NCBI GenBank assembly: GCA_964407285.1
Contig: CAYOVG010000051.1
Coordinates: 1-25,276, forward strand
From: CAYOVG01 sp964407285
Lineage (GTDB): Bacteria; Desulfobacterota; Syntrophobacteria; Syntrophobacterales; Syntrophobacteraceae
Reading direction: 5' to 3'
Length of the DNA: 25,276 nucleotides
Shown: positions 7,953 through 16,775 of the stretch, one piece after another
Position numbering within the stretch: the first letter of the stretch is position 1
How the letters are laid out: each line of letters starts with the position of its first letter
The notes under the pieces: model-generated
What the model was told of the DNA's origin: nothing
What the model saw: the letters and a program-made list of their open reading frames with translations, nothing else
Databases searched by the model: none
Translations under genes and position numbers: made by a program

Positions 7953-8363
7953 GTGACGAGAAATAAAGCCGATGAAAAGAAATTGAACGACGCGCGGGAG
8001 CGTGCCGTGCGGCTCGCTCAAGCGGTGTCCGACCGTAAAGCTCTGGATATAGTCGTTCTGGAAGTCTCCTCCTTAACCTCCTTCGCCGACTACTTCGTCA
8101 TCTGCGGGGGCAAATCGAGCAGGCAGGTGCAGGGTATCGCCGACCACATGGAGGAAGAGCTTCGCAAGGAGGGCGTCCGGCCCCTGGGCAGTGAAGGACG
8201 CAAGGAAGGCCACTGGATACTGATGGACTATGGAGATGTGATCGTCCACGTGTTTTATGAACCCGTCCGTGCGGTGTACGACCTCGAGAGTCTCTGGTCG
8301 GAGGCGGAAAGAGTGGTTTGGGAACCGGACAAAGCTGCTGCATCCACGCCTACCACGGCATGA
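7953..8363 (+). CDS. rsfS: Ribosome silencing factor RsfS
   Basis: The 136-aa product (153 aa if the ATG at 7902 is used) contains the whole RsfS/Iojap/DUF143 domain: AVSDRKALDIVVLEVSSLTS, FADYFVICGGKSSRQVQGI, then GHWILMDYGDVIVHVF and YDLESLW near the end. RsfS binds ribosomal protein uL14 on the large subunit and blocks subunit joining under nutrient limitation. I prefer the GTG at 7953 because of the AAAGGAG upstream and because the additional residues are charged and unconserved-looking. The gene follows nadD, as in many bacteria; the M48 protease gene follows after 47 bases. Confidence 0.93.
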   Translation: MTRNKADEKKLNDARERAVRLAQAVSDRKALDIVVLEVSSLTSFADYFVICGGKSSRQVQGIADHMEEELRKEGVRPLGSEGRKEGHWILMDYGDVIVHVFYEPVRAVYDLESLWSEAERVVWEPDKAAASTPTTA

Positions 8364-8410
8364 CGGCATCAGGGTCCGACAGCACAAGCTGACGGCATGA
8401 GGAATATTCC

Positions 8411-9943
8411 ATGGGACATGTTCTCCGAGGCGGCGGGGGCAAGGGACTCACCTGGTGGGTCCTTGGAGTGTTTACTTTCATGATGGTTTTCGGGGCCGGA
8501 GCGCCCGGAAATGCATATGCGCTGACTCTGAGCGAGGAAAAGTCCATCGGGAGAAAGATCCTCACTCAGATTCGAGGACACTTTAACCTCATCGAAGACG
8601 GAGAGGTGCTGGCCTATGTGCAGGCGGTGGGGGACAGGATCGTCCCCCAGCTGGGTACGACTCCGTACAACTTTCAGTTCTTCGTAATCGACGACGGAAC
8701 GCCGAACGCGTTCGCCATACCCGGAGGCTATATCTTCATGCACCGGGGGTTGCTCGAAATCCTGGAAAACGAAGGACAACTGGCGGCCATCCTCAGCCAC
8801 GAACTGGCTCACATCCACTGCAGGCATATATACCAGCGGATAGAGAAGGGTAAGTTCGTGACCATCGCCTCTATTGCGGCGATGCTGGCTGCGGCGTTTC
8901 TGGGCACACAGTCGGGCGGGGCCGGGGGGCAGGCGCTGGCGGTGGGAGCGATAGCCGGAAGTCAGACCATGGCGCTCCAGTACAGCCGGGAGAACGAAGC
9001 GGAGGCGGACCGGATGGGATTTCGTTTTCTTTGCGACTCGGGTTACGATCCCGTGGATATGGCGGAGGCCATGCAGAGACTCAAGCGAACGCAGTGGAAA
9101 GACGAAAACAAGATGGCGACATACCTCGCCACTCACCCCGCGGTGGGCGAGCGTGTCCAGTACCTCCGGGCCATGGCCGATAACAAGCTCCGGCAGGACG
9201 GCAAGAGAGCCGCGCGCAATTTAAAGCAGCCCGTGGGGGATTTCACGCTCATGCAGGCCGCGCTCCTGAGCGAATACTCGGAGAAGCAGGCGGCGGCGGA
9301 CCGGTTCCAGACCTGGAAGGGGGACAAGGAAAGTTCCGCGGCTGCCGACTATGGCCTGGGGAGGCTGAGTCTCCGGCAGGGGCAAATGGAGCAGGCCGTC
9401 TCGCACCTGAGGGATGCGGTCCGCCAAAAGCCCGACAGTCCGATGGTGTTGAGCGCGCTGGGCTATGCGCTTTTCCAGAAGGGGGATACCGTTGAAGCCC
9501 AAAAGACCTTCGAAAACGCTCTCCTGCTCGACCCCGGTTCCGCCATCTCCCACTACCGCCTTGGACTCCTCATGGAGGAACAGGGACGCAAGGACCAAGC
9601 GTTGAAGCATCTCAAGCAGGCCGAACCTCTTTCGGATGTGCTCCCCGAAGTCGACTACCACCTGGGGGTGGTGCTGGGGAAGGTGAACGACATGGGACCG
9701 GCCCATTTCCACCTCGGACGCTACTACCTGCACGTGCGCGATTGGCAGACGGCGGAGTTCCACCTCAAGAAGGCGAAGGTACTGCTCGCCGGCAATCCCG
9801 AAAAGCGGGAGGAAATCGAGGAGGCCCTGGAGGATGCCCGCACCAAGGGTAAAGGGGACAAGAAGACCGGCTCCTCGTCGACGCACGAAAAGAGGGGGTT
9901 CTACCTGGAAGGGATGAAGCCGGGAATAGAAAGAGTCAGGTAA
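8411..9943 (+). CDS. Periplasmic M48 metalloprotease with TPR repeats (BepA-like)
   Basis: The 510-aa protein has an N-terminal signal segment (about residues 13-38, hydrophobic core LTWWVLGVFTFMMVFGAGA), so it should be exported. The peptidase M48 domain has the zinc motif HELAH (residues 130-134) and a downstream glutamate in SRENEAEADRMG (about 192-203) as third ligand. FAIPGGYIFMHRGLL is a conserved family segment. The C-terminal half (about 300-470) is made of TPR-like helices (for example LSALGYALFQKGDTVEAQKTFE). This matches BepA/YfgC, which degrades misassembled outer-membrane proteins and helps LptD assembly. TGAGGA at 8398-8403 supports the start. The stop is immediately before the mutY frame, implying cotranscription. 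Confidence 0.9.
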   Translation: MGHVLRGGGGKGLTWWVLGVFTFMMVFGAGAPGNAYALTLSEEKSIGRKILTQIRGHFNLIEDGEVLAYVQAVGDRIVPQLGTTPYNFQFFVIDDGTPNAFAIPGGYIFMHRGLLEILENEGQLAAILSHELAHIHCRHIYQRIEKGKFVTIASIAAMLAAAFLGTQSGGAGGQALAVGAIAGSQTMALQYSRENEAEADRMGFRFLCDSGYDPVDMAEAMQRLKRTQWKDENKMATYLATHPAVGERVQYLRAMADNKLRQDGKRAARNLKQPVGDFTLMQAALLSEYSEKQAAADRFQTWKGDKESSAAADYGLGRLSLRQGQMEQAVSHLRDAVRQKPDSPMVLSALGYALFQKGDTVEAQKTFENALLLDPGSAISHYRLGLLMEEQGRKDQALKHLKQAEPLSDVLPEVDYHLGVVLGKVNDMGPAHFHLGRYYLHVRDWQTAEFHLKKAKVLLAGNPEKREEIEEALEDARTKGKGDKKTGSSSTHEKRGFYLEGMKPGIERVR

Positions 9944-9947
9944 TACG

Positions 9948-11030
9948 ATCGATAAACAGGAATCGAATTTCAGCCGGGACCTGGTCGAGTGGTTTCAGGC
10001 GAACAAGCGGGATCTGCCGTGGAGGAGGGACTGCTCGCCGTACGTGATTTGGGTCTCGGAAATCATGCTCCAGCAGACGCAGGTCCGGACGGTGCTGCCC
10101 TATTTCGAGCGGTGGATGAAGCGGTTCCCGGATGCGCGCGCCCTTGCGGATGCGTCCATCGAGGACGTGCTGAAGCTCTGGGAGGGGCTGGGGTACTATT
10201 CGCGCGCGCAGAACATCCACCGGACCGCCGGCGTCATCGTGAGCGAGTACGGAGGAGAGTTTCCCCGGACGTACGACGAACTTGTGAAGTTGCCCGGCAT
10301 CGGCCCCTACACAGCCGGGGCGATCATGAGCTTCGCCTACAACGAGCCGTGCCCCGTGCTGGACGTGAACGTCGAAAGGGTCCTGGCCCGCGTCTTCAAT
10401 CTGGCGACATACATCAAGGGAAGGGATGCCCAGGCCTTCATGCGCAAGAAGGTGATGGAGCTGATTCCCGAGGGACGGTCCCGGCTTTTCAACCAGGGTC
10501 TCATGGAGCTTGGGGCCACGGTTTGCATCCCGCGGACGCCGAGGTGCATGGAGTGCCCGGTGCGCCCCTACTGCGAGGCCTTCCGGCTGGGCATCACGGA
10601 CCAGCGCCCCGTAACGGGAAAGCGCAAGGAATTCACTTCGATAGAGACGGCGCTGGGAATCCTCGTCCGGGACGGAAGGATCTTCATCCAGAAACGCCCG
10701 CCCAACGGGCTCATGGCCGGGCTATGGGAATTCCCCGGAGGCAAGATACGGGAGGGGGAGACGCCGGAGGATGCCCTGGTTCGCGAGTTCCACGAAGAAC
10801 TCGAACTGCGGGTGACGCCGGTGGAAAAGCTCGCCGTGGTCCGCCACGGCTACACCTCGTTCAAAGTCACCCTGCACGCCTTCATATGCCGCATCGCCCA
10901 TGGCGAGAACCGCGCCCCGGTCCTGCACGCCGCCGTGGAAAGCCGCTGGGTGTCTCCCGAAGACCTGGACCGCTACGCCTTCCCCGCCGCCAATAGAAAA
11001 CTCATCAAACTCCTGCGCGAGAAAACGTGA
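9948..11030 (+). CDS. mutY: Adenine DNA glycosylase MutY with Nudix-type C-terminal domain
   Basis: It removes adenine mispaired with 8-oxoguanine. Numbering from the ATC at 9948 (360 aa): an LPWR segment (residues 23-26), catalytic Glu in EIMLQQTQ (E38), helix-hairpin-helix LPGIGPYTAG, catalytic Asp in VLDVNVERV (D139), and a [4Fe-4S] loop C-x6-C-x2-C-x5-C (C193, C200, C203, C209). The C-terminal domain has LWEFPGGKIREGETPEDALV followed by REFHEEL, a Nudix box with only the final Gly replaced. The frame is open from 9930 but has no ATG, GTG or TTG before the GTG at 10044, which would remove the LPWR helix. ATC at 9948, just after the preceding stop codon, gives a normal N-terminus; a sequencing error at that codon is the alternative. 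Confidence 0.9.
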   Translation: MDKQESNFSRDLVEWFQANKRDLPWRRDCSPYVIWVSEIMLQQTQVRTVLPYFERWMKRFPDARALADASIEDVLKLWEGLGYYSRAQNIHRTAGVIVSEYGGEFPRTYDELVKLPGIGPYTAGAIMSFAYNEPCPVLDVNVERVLARVFNLATYIKGRDAQAFMRKKVMELIPEGRSRLFNQGLMELGATVCIPRTPRCMECPVRPYCEAFRLGITDQRPVTGKRKEFTSIETALGILVRDGRIFIQKRPPNGLMAGLWEFPGGKIREGETPEDALVREFHEELELRVTPVEKLAVVRHGYTSFKVTLHAFICRIAHGENRAPVLHAAVESRWVSPEDLDRYAFPAANRKLIKLLREKT

Positions 11031-11088
11031 CGCATGTCACCGGGCGCCCTGCACGGAAAAGATTGCCGGGGCCGGGCGCTCAAACTCT

Positions 11089-14000
11089 TCAATTCTCATT
11101 CGGCTCAACCGTCGAAGACCGATCGCCCTCCCGTTTTCTCAACCTGCGTTCCTCCACGGCACAGTACAATAAAGGCAGCACCAGCATGGTGATGAGTTCA
11201 AACGCCAGGCCGCCGAAAGCGGGAATGGCCATGGGCCGCACCAGGTCCGCACCGCGGCCCGAGGATGTCAGCACGGGCAGCAGGGCCAAAATGGTCGTGG
11301 CCGTGGTCATCAGGCAAGGCCTGATTCTTCGCTTCGCGGCTTCGACGGTATTTCGGCGGATTTCCTCGACTGTCCGGAGTTCCTTTCCCGCGAATCTATC
11401 CTCCAGGTATGTCGCCATGACCACATTATCATCGGCGGCAATGCCGAAGAGCGCCAGGAACCCTACCCAGACGGCCACGCTCATATTGATGGGATGAACC
11501 TGGAAGAGGTCGCGCATGTTGGTCCCGAACACCTCGAAGTCCAGGAACCAGGGCTGTCCGTACAGCCATATCATGATGAAGCCCCCCGCCCAGGCCGCGG
11601 GAATGCAGGAAAAGACCATGACCGTCGTCGATATCGAGCTGAACTGCATATATAGAAGGAAAAAAATGATAAACAGAACGAGCGGTAAAATCAGCTTCAA
11701 CTTCTTCTCCGAGCGCTCGTGGTTTTCATAATTGCCCGTGAAGGAAAAACCGACGCCGCCGGGAAGCTGCGCCTCGCCGCTCTCCATTTTGTACCGGAGA
11801 TAATCCCTCGCGTGCTCGACGACATCGACTTCCGCATATCCCGGCTTTTTATCGAACAACACGTACGCGACCAGGAAAGCGTCCTCCGTCTTGATCGCTT
11901 CCGGTCCCCGGGTGTACTTGATGTCCGCAAGCTGCATCAGCGGAATCTGCGCGCCATTGGACGAAGGGATAAGAATCCTTCCCAGTGATTCTATATCGTC
12001 CCGAAGCTCCCTGATATATCTCACCCGCACGGGATACCTTTCCCGCCCCTCCACCGTGGTCATGATCTGCTTGCCGCCGACCGCAATCTCGATCACATCC
12101 TGTACCTGCTGCAGGTCGATTTCATACTGGGCGATAGCCCGCCTGTCGATCTCGATTTCCAGGTACGGCTTGCCGATTACCCGGTCCGCTACAACCGACG
12201 CCGGTTCAACGGAAGGGACTTCTCTGAGGCAATCCTGGATTTGGATACAGGCCCGCTGAACGGATTCCAGGTCCGGTCCCTTGACCCTGACACCCATCGA
12301 AGCCCGTATGCCGCTTTGGAGCATCACCACCCTCGCCGAGATGGGCTGAAGCCTCGGGGCCTGGGTCACGCCCGGCATCCTGGCTGCATCAACGATCGCG
12401 GCCCAAATATCGTCCGGCTTCCGAATCCCCTCCCAGGCTGTGCGGCCGGGGTTCAAAACGGGGTCCAGAGCGGGTCGCCACTGTCGAAACGGTCTTCCGT
12501 CGGAACTCGGAATCAGTTGACCGGCCGCATCTCTTATGAATCGGCCGGGCACGAAATACGGGCGCCCGTCCGGCGCAGCCACCGGAACCCCCTCTTTACT
12601 TCGAAAAAAATCGAAGCCTTCATCGGAGAAGCGATACCTCAGCGGCCTCCCGTTGCGGTCGGCGACATACTCGGGCTTGTAGTTGATCAAGGTCTCTATC
12701 ATCGATGCAGGAGCGGGATCGAGAGCGCTTTCCGCGCGACCGAGCTTGCCGACCACCGATTCGACTTCCGCAACCGATTGAATCGACATATCCTGCCTTC
12801 GAATGATGTCCAGCACCTCGCCAATGGAAGCATGCGGCATCGTCACGGGCATGTACAAGAACGCCCCCTCGTCCAGGTACGGCATAAACTCTTTCCCGAG
12901 CCCGGGGAACTTCTCCGCGATATGGGAAGCCGCGGCGCTGTTCTTGATCAAATTCGGCAACCAGCCGTAAAAAGGGGCGATCCCCACCCAGCATACGGCG
13001 CCCATTGCAAGCATCATCAAGGGCAAGGAGAGGAAAGCCCTCTTATGCTCCAGGCACCATGCCAATATTTGAGTGTAGTAGCGCTGTACGAAGAGTAAGA
13101 CTCCAAGCACGCCGCCGATCAACCCCGCGACAAAAACGAAATTGACGAACGGCCCCTTCCCGGGACCCAGGGGAAGCCAGTGGCGAGATAGAACAATGGC
13201 GACCCCCGCCGCGATCAACAAGCTGTTGACGACTGAAACCCACCTGTTTCCCGTAGGGAAGAACCGATAGGATATCAACCTGTAAGCGCCGATGAACGCG
13301 ACGACCAGTCCCAACCCGAGGTCAACGAAAAATGCCGCCGCCGCTCCCAAATAGATCAGTGCTTCATAGCAGATCCACCGATAGCTCTTCTTACCGGATT
13401 CCCTGAAAAAAAGGATTTGGGCCAGTGGTGGAATAACGCAGACGGCGACGACCGCGGAACCCATGAGCGCAAACGTCTTGGTGAAGGCCAACGGCCGGAA
13501 GAGCTTGCCTTCCGGCCCTTCGAGAGCCAATACCGGCAGGAAGCTCACTACCGCCATGGCGGCCGCGGTCAGGACGGCCCCGCCCACTTCGCTCGACGCT
13601 CTGAAAACCGTCTCGAGGCGATTTTCCCCCGCACCCTCCTTTTCCATGTGCTTGAGGATGTTCTCGCAGATGACGATCCCCATATCATCCAACGTGCCGA
13701 TGGCTATGGCGATTCCGGAAAGCGCCACGATATTGGCGTCAACTTGAAATAGTTTCATTGCTATAAAGCTGATCAAAACAGCCGGCGGCAGTACGGCGGA
13801 AATCAGGACCGAACTCTCCACATGCATCACCACCAGGACGATGACGATGACGGCCACCAGGATTTCTTCCAATATGGCGTCATTCAGCGTTCCCAGGGTT
13901 TCGTGGATCAACCCGCTGCGATCGTAGAACGGAACGACCCTCACCCGGCTCTCCGTTCCGTCGGGCAGGGTCTTCTTCGGCATTCCCGGAGAAATCTCCT

Positions 14001-15015
14001 CGATCTTGCTCTTAACGCTCTTTATAACCTCCAGCGGATTGGAGCCGTACCCGGCAACCACTACCCCGCCGACAGCTTCCGCGCCCCCCTTGTCCAGCGC
14101 TCCCCTTCGAAACGCCGGACCGTATGTCACGCTGGCGACATTCCTCACGAATACGGGGATATTCCCACTGACTTTGATCAGGGAATCCTGGATGTTCTCC
14201 AGTTCCTTAACAAACCCGAGACCGCGAATGATGTATTCCACCTTGTTGACTTCGATGGTTCGAGCGCCCACGTCAATATTGGATCGCTTAACGGCGGCGA
14301 CCACCTCCTCCAGTTTTACATTGTTGATCCGCAGGAGGTCCGGGTCTACGTCCACCTGGTATTCCTGAACAAAACCCCCGACCGATGCGACCTCGCTCAC
14401 CCCCTCGGCCGACTGGAGCGCATACCGGACATACCAGTCCTGAATCGTTCTCAACTCCTGCAAGTCCCAGCCGCCCGTGGGCTTGCCGTCCGCATCGCGC
14501 CCTTCCAGCGTGTACCAGAAAATCTGCCCCAGCGCCGTGGCGTCGGGCCCGAGCGCGGGCTGCACCCCTTCCGGCAACGTTCCCGGAGGCAGGCTGTTGA
14601 GCTTCTCCAACACACGGGACCGGGACCAGTAGTACTCCACATCGTCGTCGAATATGACGTACACATTGGAGAAGCCGAACATGGAGTATCCACGCACCGT
14701 TTTGACTCCGGGTACGCCCAGCAGCGCTGTCGTCAAAGGATAGGAAACCTGGTCCTCCACATCACGCGGTGAGCGCCCCGGCCATGCCGTGAAAACAATC
14801 TGCTGGTTCTCCCCAATGTCAGGAATCGCATCCACCGGAACGGGATAACGCGGCAAACCCCGCAAGTTCCAGTCGAAGGGAGCGACAACAAGGCCCCAGC
14901 ATACAATCAGGAATGTAAGGAGGAAGATGATGAGCTTCTTGTTCAGGCAGAACCAGACGGCTCTATCCACCCAGGAAGTGAAGTGAGGAGGGCGAGATTT
15001 CAAATCTTCGTTCAT
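11089..15015 (-). CDS. CusA/CzcA-type heavy-metal efflux RND transporter, enlarged
   Basis: This is an inner-membrane proton-driven pump that exports metal ions with the adaptor encoded just upstream. The N-terminal TM helix, DAIPDIGENQQIVFTAWPGR, and the VSYPLTTALLGVPGVKTVRG segment are standard for the heavy-metal (HME) RND family. TM4 holds GTLDDMGIVICENI (about 440-453) with the acidic residues needed for proton transfer. YMPVTMP (M722) and ARVVML (M898) occupy positions equivalent to two of the three CusA copper-binding methionines; the third position appears to be Ile. At 1308 aa it is about 260 residues longer than CusA, because of an insertion with extra hydrophobic helices (about 540-650) and a soluble insertion (about 783-870). 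No strong ribosome site is visible. The metal is most likely Cu(I)/Ag(I), by inference. Confidence 0.93.
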   Translation of the reverse strand: MNEDLKSRPPHFTSWVDRAVWFCLNKKLIIFLLTFLIVCWGLVVAPFDWNLRGLPRYPVPVDAIPDIGENQQIVFTAWPGRSPRDVEDQVSYPLTTALLGVPGVKTVRGYSMFGFSNVYVIFDDDVEYYWSRSRVLEKLNSLPPGTLPEGVQPALGPDATALGQIFWYTLEGRDADGKPTGGWDLQELRTIQDWYVRYALQSAEGVSEVASVGGFVQEYQVDVDPDLLRINNVKLEEVVAAVKRSNIDVGARTIEVNKVEYIIRGLGFVKELENIQDSLIKVSGNIPVFVRNVASVTYGPAFRRGALDKGGAEAVGGVVVAGYGSNPLEVIKSVKSKIEEISPGMPKKTLPDGTESRVRVVPFYDRSGLIHETLGTLNDAILEEILVAVIVIVLVVMHVESSVLISAVLPPAVLISFIAMKLFQVDANIVALSGIAIAIGTLDDMGIVICENILKHMEKEGAGENRLETVFRASSEVGGAVLTAAAMAVVSFLPVLALEGPEGKLFRPLAFTKTFALMGSAVVAVCVIPPLAQILFFRESGKKSYRWICYEALIYLGAAAAFFVDLGLGLVVAFIGAYRLISYRFFPTGNRWVSVVNSLLIAAGVAIVLSRHWLPLGPGKGPFVNFVFVAGLIGGVLGVLLFVQRYYTQILAWCLEHKRAFLSLPLMMLAMGAVCWVGIAPFYGWLPNLIKNSAAASHIAEKFPGLGKEFMPYLDEGAFLYMPVTMPHASIGEVLDIIRRQDMSIQSVAEVESVVGKLGRAESALDPAPASMIETLINYKPEYVADRNGRPLRYRFSDEGFDFFRSKEGVPVAAPDGRPYFVPGRFIRDAAGQLIPSSDGRPFRQWRPALDPVLNPGRTAWEGIRKPDDIWAAIVDAARMPGVTQAPRLQPISARVVMLQSGIRASMGVRVKGPDLESVQRACIQIQDCLREVPSVEPASVVADRVIGKPYLEIEIDRRAIAQYEIDLQQVQDVIEIAVGGKQIMTTVEGRERYPVRVRYIRELRDDIESLGRILIPSSNGAQIPLMQLADIKYTRGPEAIKTEDAFLVAYVLFDKKPGYAEVDVVEHARDYLRYKMESGEAQLPGGVGFSFTGNYENHERSEKKLKLILPLVLFIIFFLLYMQFSSISTTVMVFSCIPAAWAGGFIMIWLYGQPWFLDFEVFGTNMRDLFQVHPINMSVAVWVGFLALFGIAADDNVVMATYLEDRFAGKELRTVEEIRRNTVEAAKRRIRPCLMTTATTILALLPVLTSSGRGADLVRPMAIPAFGGLAFELITMLVLPLLYCAVEERRLRKREGDRSSTVEPNEN

Positions 15016-15048
15016 GCAATTAATCGTTCGACACTGTTCGATTCAGCC

Positions 15049-16722
15049 TTACTCGTCATATAAACGGCCCCGGGAACGTTCCGTGTGCCCGACCGTATCA
15101 CCGTACATGCCGGGTTTCCTGCGTTGAATGACGGATCGCCCGGATACCGGCGCATCCCCGGCTCGCCCCCTATGCGGGCCTTGCGCCGAGTCGCGGCCCT
15201 CATGCTCCGTTTCCGTCATGCTTTCCGACCGCATCCTCATGCGCTCCGACCAATAATTCTCGTGCATCCGGCCGGAGCCGCCGTGATGGTTGTGCTCCAC
15301 CGCCGAATGCCCGCCTTCAATGCTCATCATGCTTTGTCCGGCAAGGATCTGCACGGCGCTGTCGATCTTGAAGTTACCGTTCACGACGACCCTCTCACCC
15401 TCCTGCAATCCCGCCGTAACCACGTAATAGTCTTTCGCCTTCGGACCCAGGATGACCTCCCGTCCCTCGTAGAGCGCATCCTCCCCGGGAACGGCCACGT
15501 AAACCACGGCCCGCTTTCCCGTCAACAGGGGCGCCGAAGCAGGAACGACAAGCGGAGCGTTGTCCGCGGGGGCGCTTCCCCCCGCAACCTTGCCGTCTTC
15601 GGACAGACGCGCATGAACGACGGCGCGAACAACCATGCCGGACTTCAAACGTCCTCCGTGGTCTTCCGTCGATATGGCGCCGATGCCGAAGGTCCGTGTC
15701 TTGACGTCAAAGACGGGATCTATCCAGTGGATTTTCGCCTTGAAGGTCTCCCCCGGATACGCGTCGGCCTGGAAGGTTACTTCCTGTCCATTCCTGATCC
15801 AGGCATAGTCCATTTCGTAAGCCTGCAGCTTGACCCAGACGAACAGCGGATCGGAAATAGTGAAAATGACGGTCCCGGTGTTCACGTAAGCTCCTTCGAA
15901 CGCGCTCTGGTCGATCACCTGCCCGTATGACGACGCATACACGGTGGCTACGCCCGTTGCTTCCCCCGATTTCATCAGTTCATCGATGTCCCTTTTCGGA
16001 AGTCCCAGTATGCTCAGCTTATGACGAACCGCCGCAATCGTCCTCAAAGCCGCTTTTTCCTCGGAAGTCCTCTCTTCCGATTTTCCGATCGCTTCCAACT
16101 CCTGGATCGGCATATCCCTGGCCGTGTGCGGCAAGCTCGATTGAAAGGCGAGGAAAGTGGGAACGTACTTGATCGCTTCAATCAGTTGTTGCTGTGTTTG
16201 CCGCAAATCCGGCGAATAGATGTCGAATAGAGGATCACCCCATCGAACGAATTGGCCGGAGCGCTTTACGTAAACACGATCGATCACGCCGGGCATGAAT
16301 GCATTGATTTTGGTGGTATGGGCGGGATCATATTCGATCTGCCCGTAGAGCTTTATCTCCGAGGATACGGGCTTGCGCTCGACCGCGGCAACCTGGATTC
16401 CGGCGAGTTTCGCCGCTTCCGGGCCCAGTTTGAGCTTCGGCGGGCCGGTGTTCTCATTCGCGTGAACGGGAGTGAGCTCCATTCCGCAAACAGGACATTC
16501 ACCCGCTTCCTCCATTGGCGGGACGCACATCATGGGGCAAACGTATACTGCCGGGGCCTCCGCGTCGGCCTGCTCTGCGGCGGTGGAGGCACGCATCTCC
16601 GGCAGGCCGGATTGCGGGGCGGAGTCCTTCCAGCAGTACCCGAACCAGAAGCTCAATGTAATGACTACCGGCAATACCATCAAGCGCTTTCCACGCCAAA
16701 CCGACGCATTGGGGCTTCTCAT
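15049..16722 (-). CDS. CusB-like periplasmic adaptor of the RND pump
   Basis: The 557-aa protein has an N-terminal membrane anchor (about residues 13-30). A small heavy-metal-binding domain follows, with C62, C66, C76 and C79 in VYVCPMMCVPPM and ECPVCGMEL. The membrane-fusion domains come next: GQIEYDPAHTTKINAFMPG, a short hairpin (about LRQTQQQLIEAIKY), then barrel domains with ISDPLFVWVKLQAYEMD. After the last barrel (about residue 470 onward) is a His- and Met-rich tail (HSAVEHNHHGGSG, RMRMRSESM) that could bind metal. GAGGA stands 5 bases before the ATG. The CusA-type gene starts 33 bases after the stop. The preceding membrane-protein gene ends 53 bases upstream. An outer-membrane channel partner is not present in this window. 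Confidence 0.92.
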   Translation of the reverse strand: MRSPNASVWRGKRLMVLPVVITLSFWFGYCWKDSAPQSGLPEMRASTAAEQADAEAPAVYVCPMMCVPPMEEAGECPVCGMELTPVHANENTGPPKLKLGPEAAKLAGIQVAAVERKPVSSEIKLYGQIEYDPAHTTKINAFMPGVIDRVYVKRSGQFVRWGDPLFDIYSPDLRQTQQQLIEAIKYVPTFLAFQSSLPHTARDMPIQELEAIGKSEERTSEEKAALRTIAAVRHKLSILGLPKRDIDELMKSGEATGVATVYASSYGQVIDQSAFEGAYVNTGTVIFTISDPLFVWVKLQAYEMDYAWIRNGQEVTFQADAYPGETFKAKIHWIDPVFDVKTRTFGIGAISTEDHGGRLKSGMVVRAVVHARLSEDGKVAGGSAPADNAPLVVPASAPLLTGKRAVVYVAVPGEDALYEGREVILGPKAKDYYVVTAGLQEGERVVVNGNFKIDSAVQILAGQSMMSIEGGHSAVEHNHHGGSGRMHENYWSERMRMRSESMTETEHEGRDSAQGPHRGRAGDAPVSGRSVIQRRKPGMYGDTVGHTERSRGRLYDE

Positions 16723-16775
16723 CGTCTTCCTCGCACGCTTTACGTCCGCGCTGCAACACGGGATGATGACCGCCT

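Noticed and set aside
11031..11088. Terminator between the convergent mutY and RND pump genes
   Set aside because: The 58 bases contain GC-rich repeats but no stem followed by a T-run on either strand.
13822..14772. Plus-strand open frame of 316 codons within the RND pump gene
   Set aside because: It lies entirely opposite a clear CusA-type coding sequence and has no family features.
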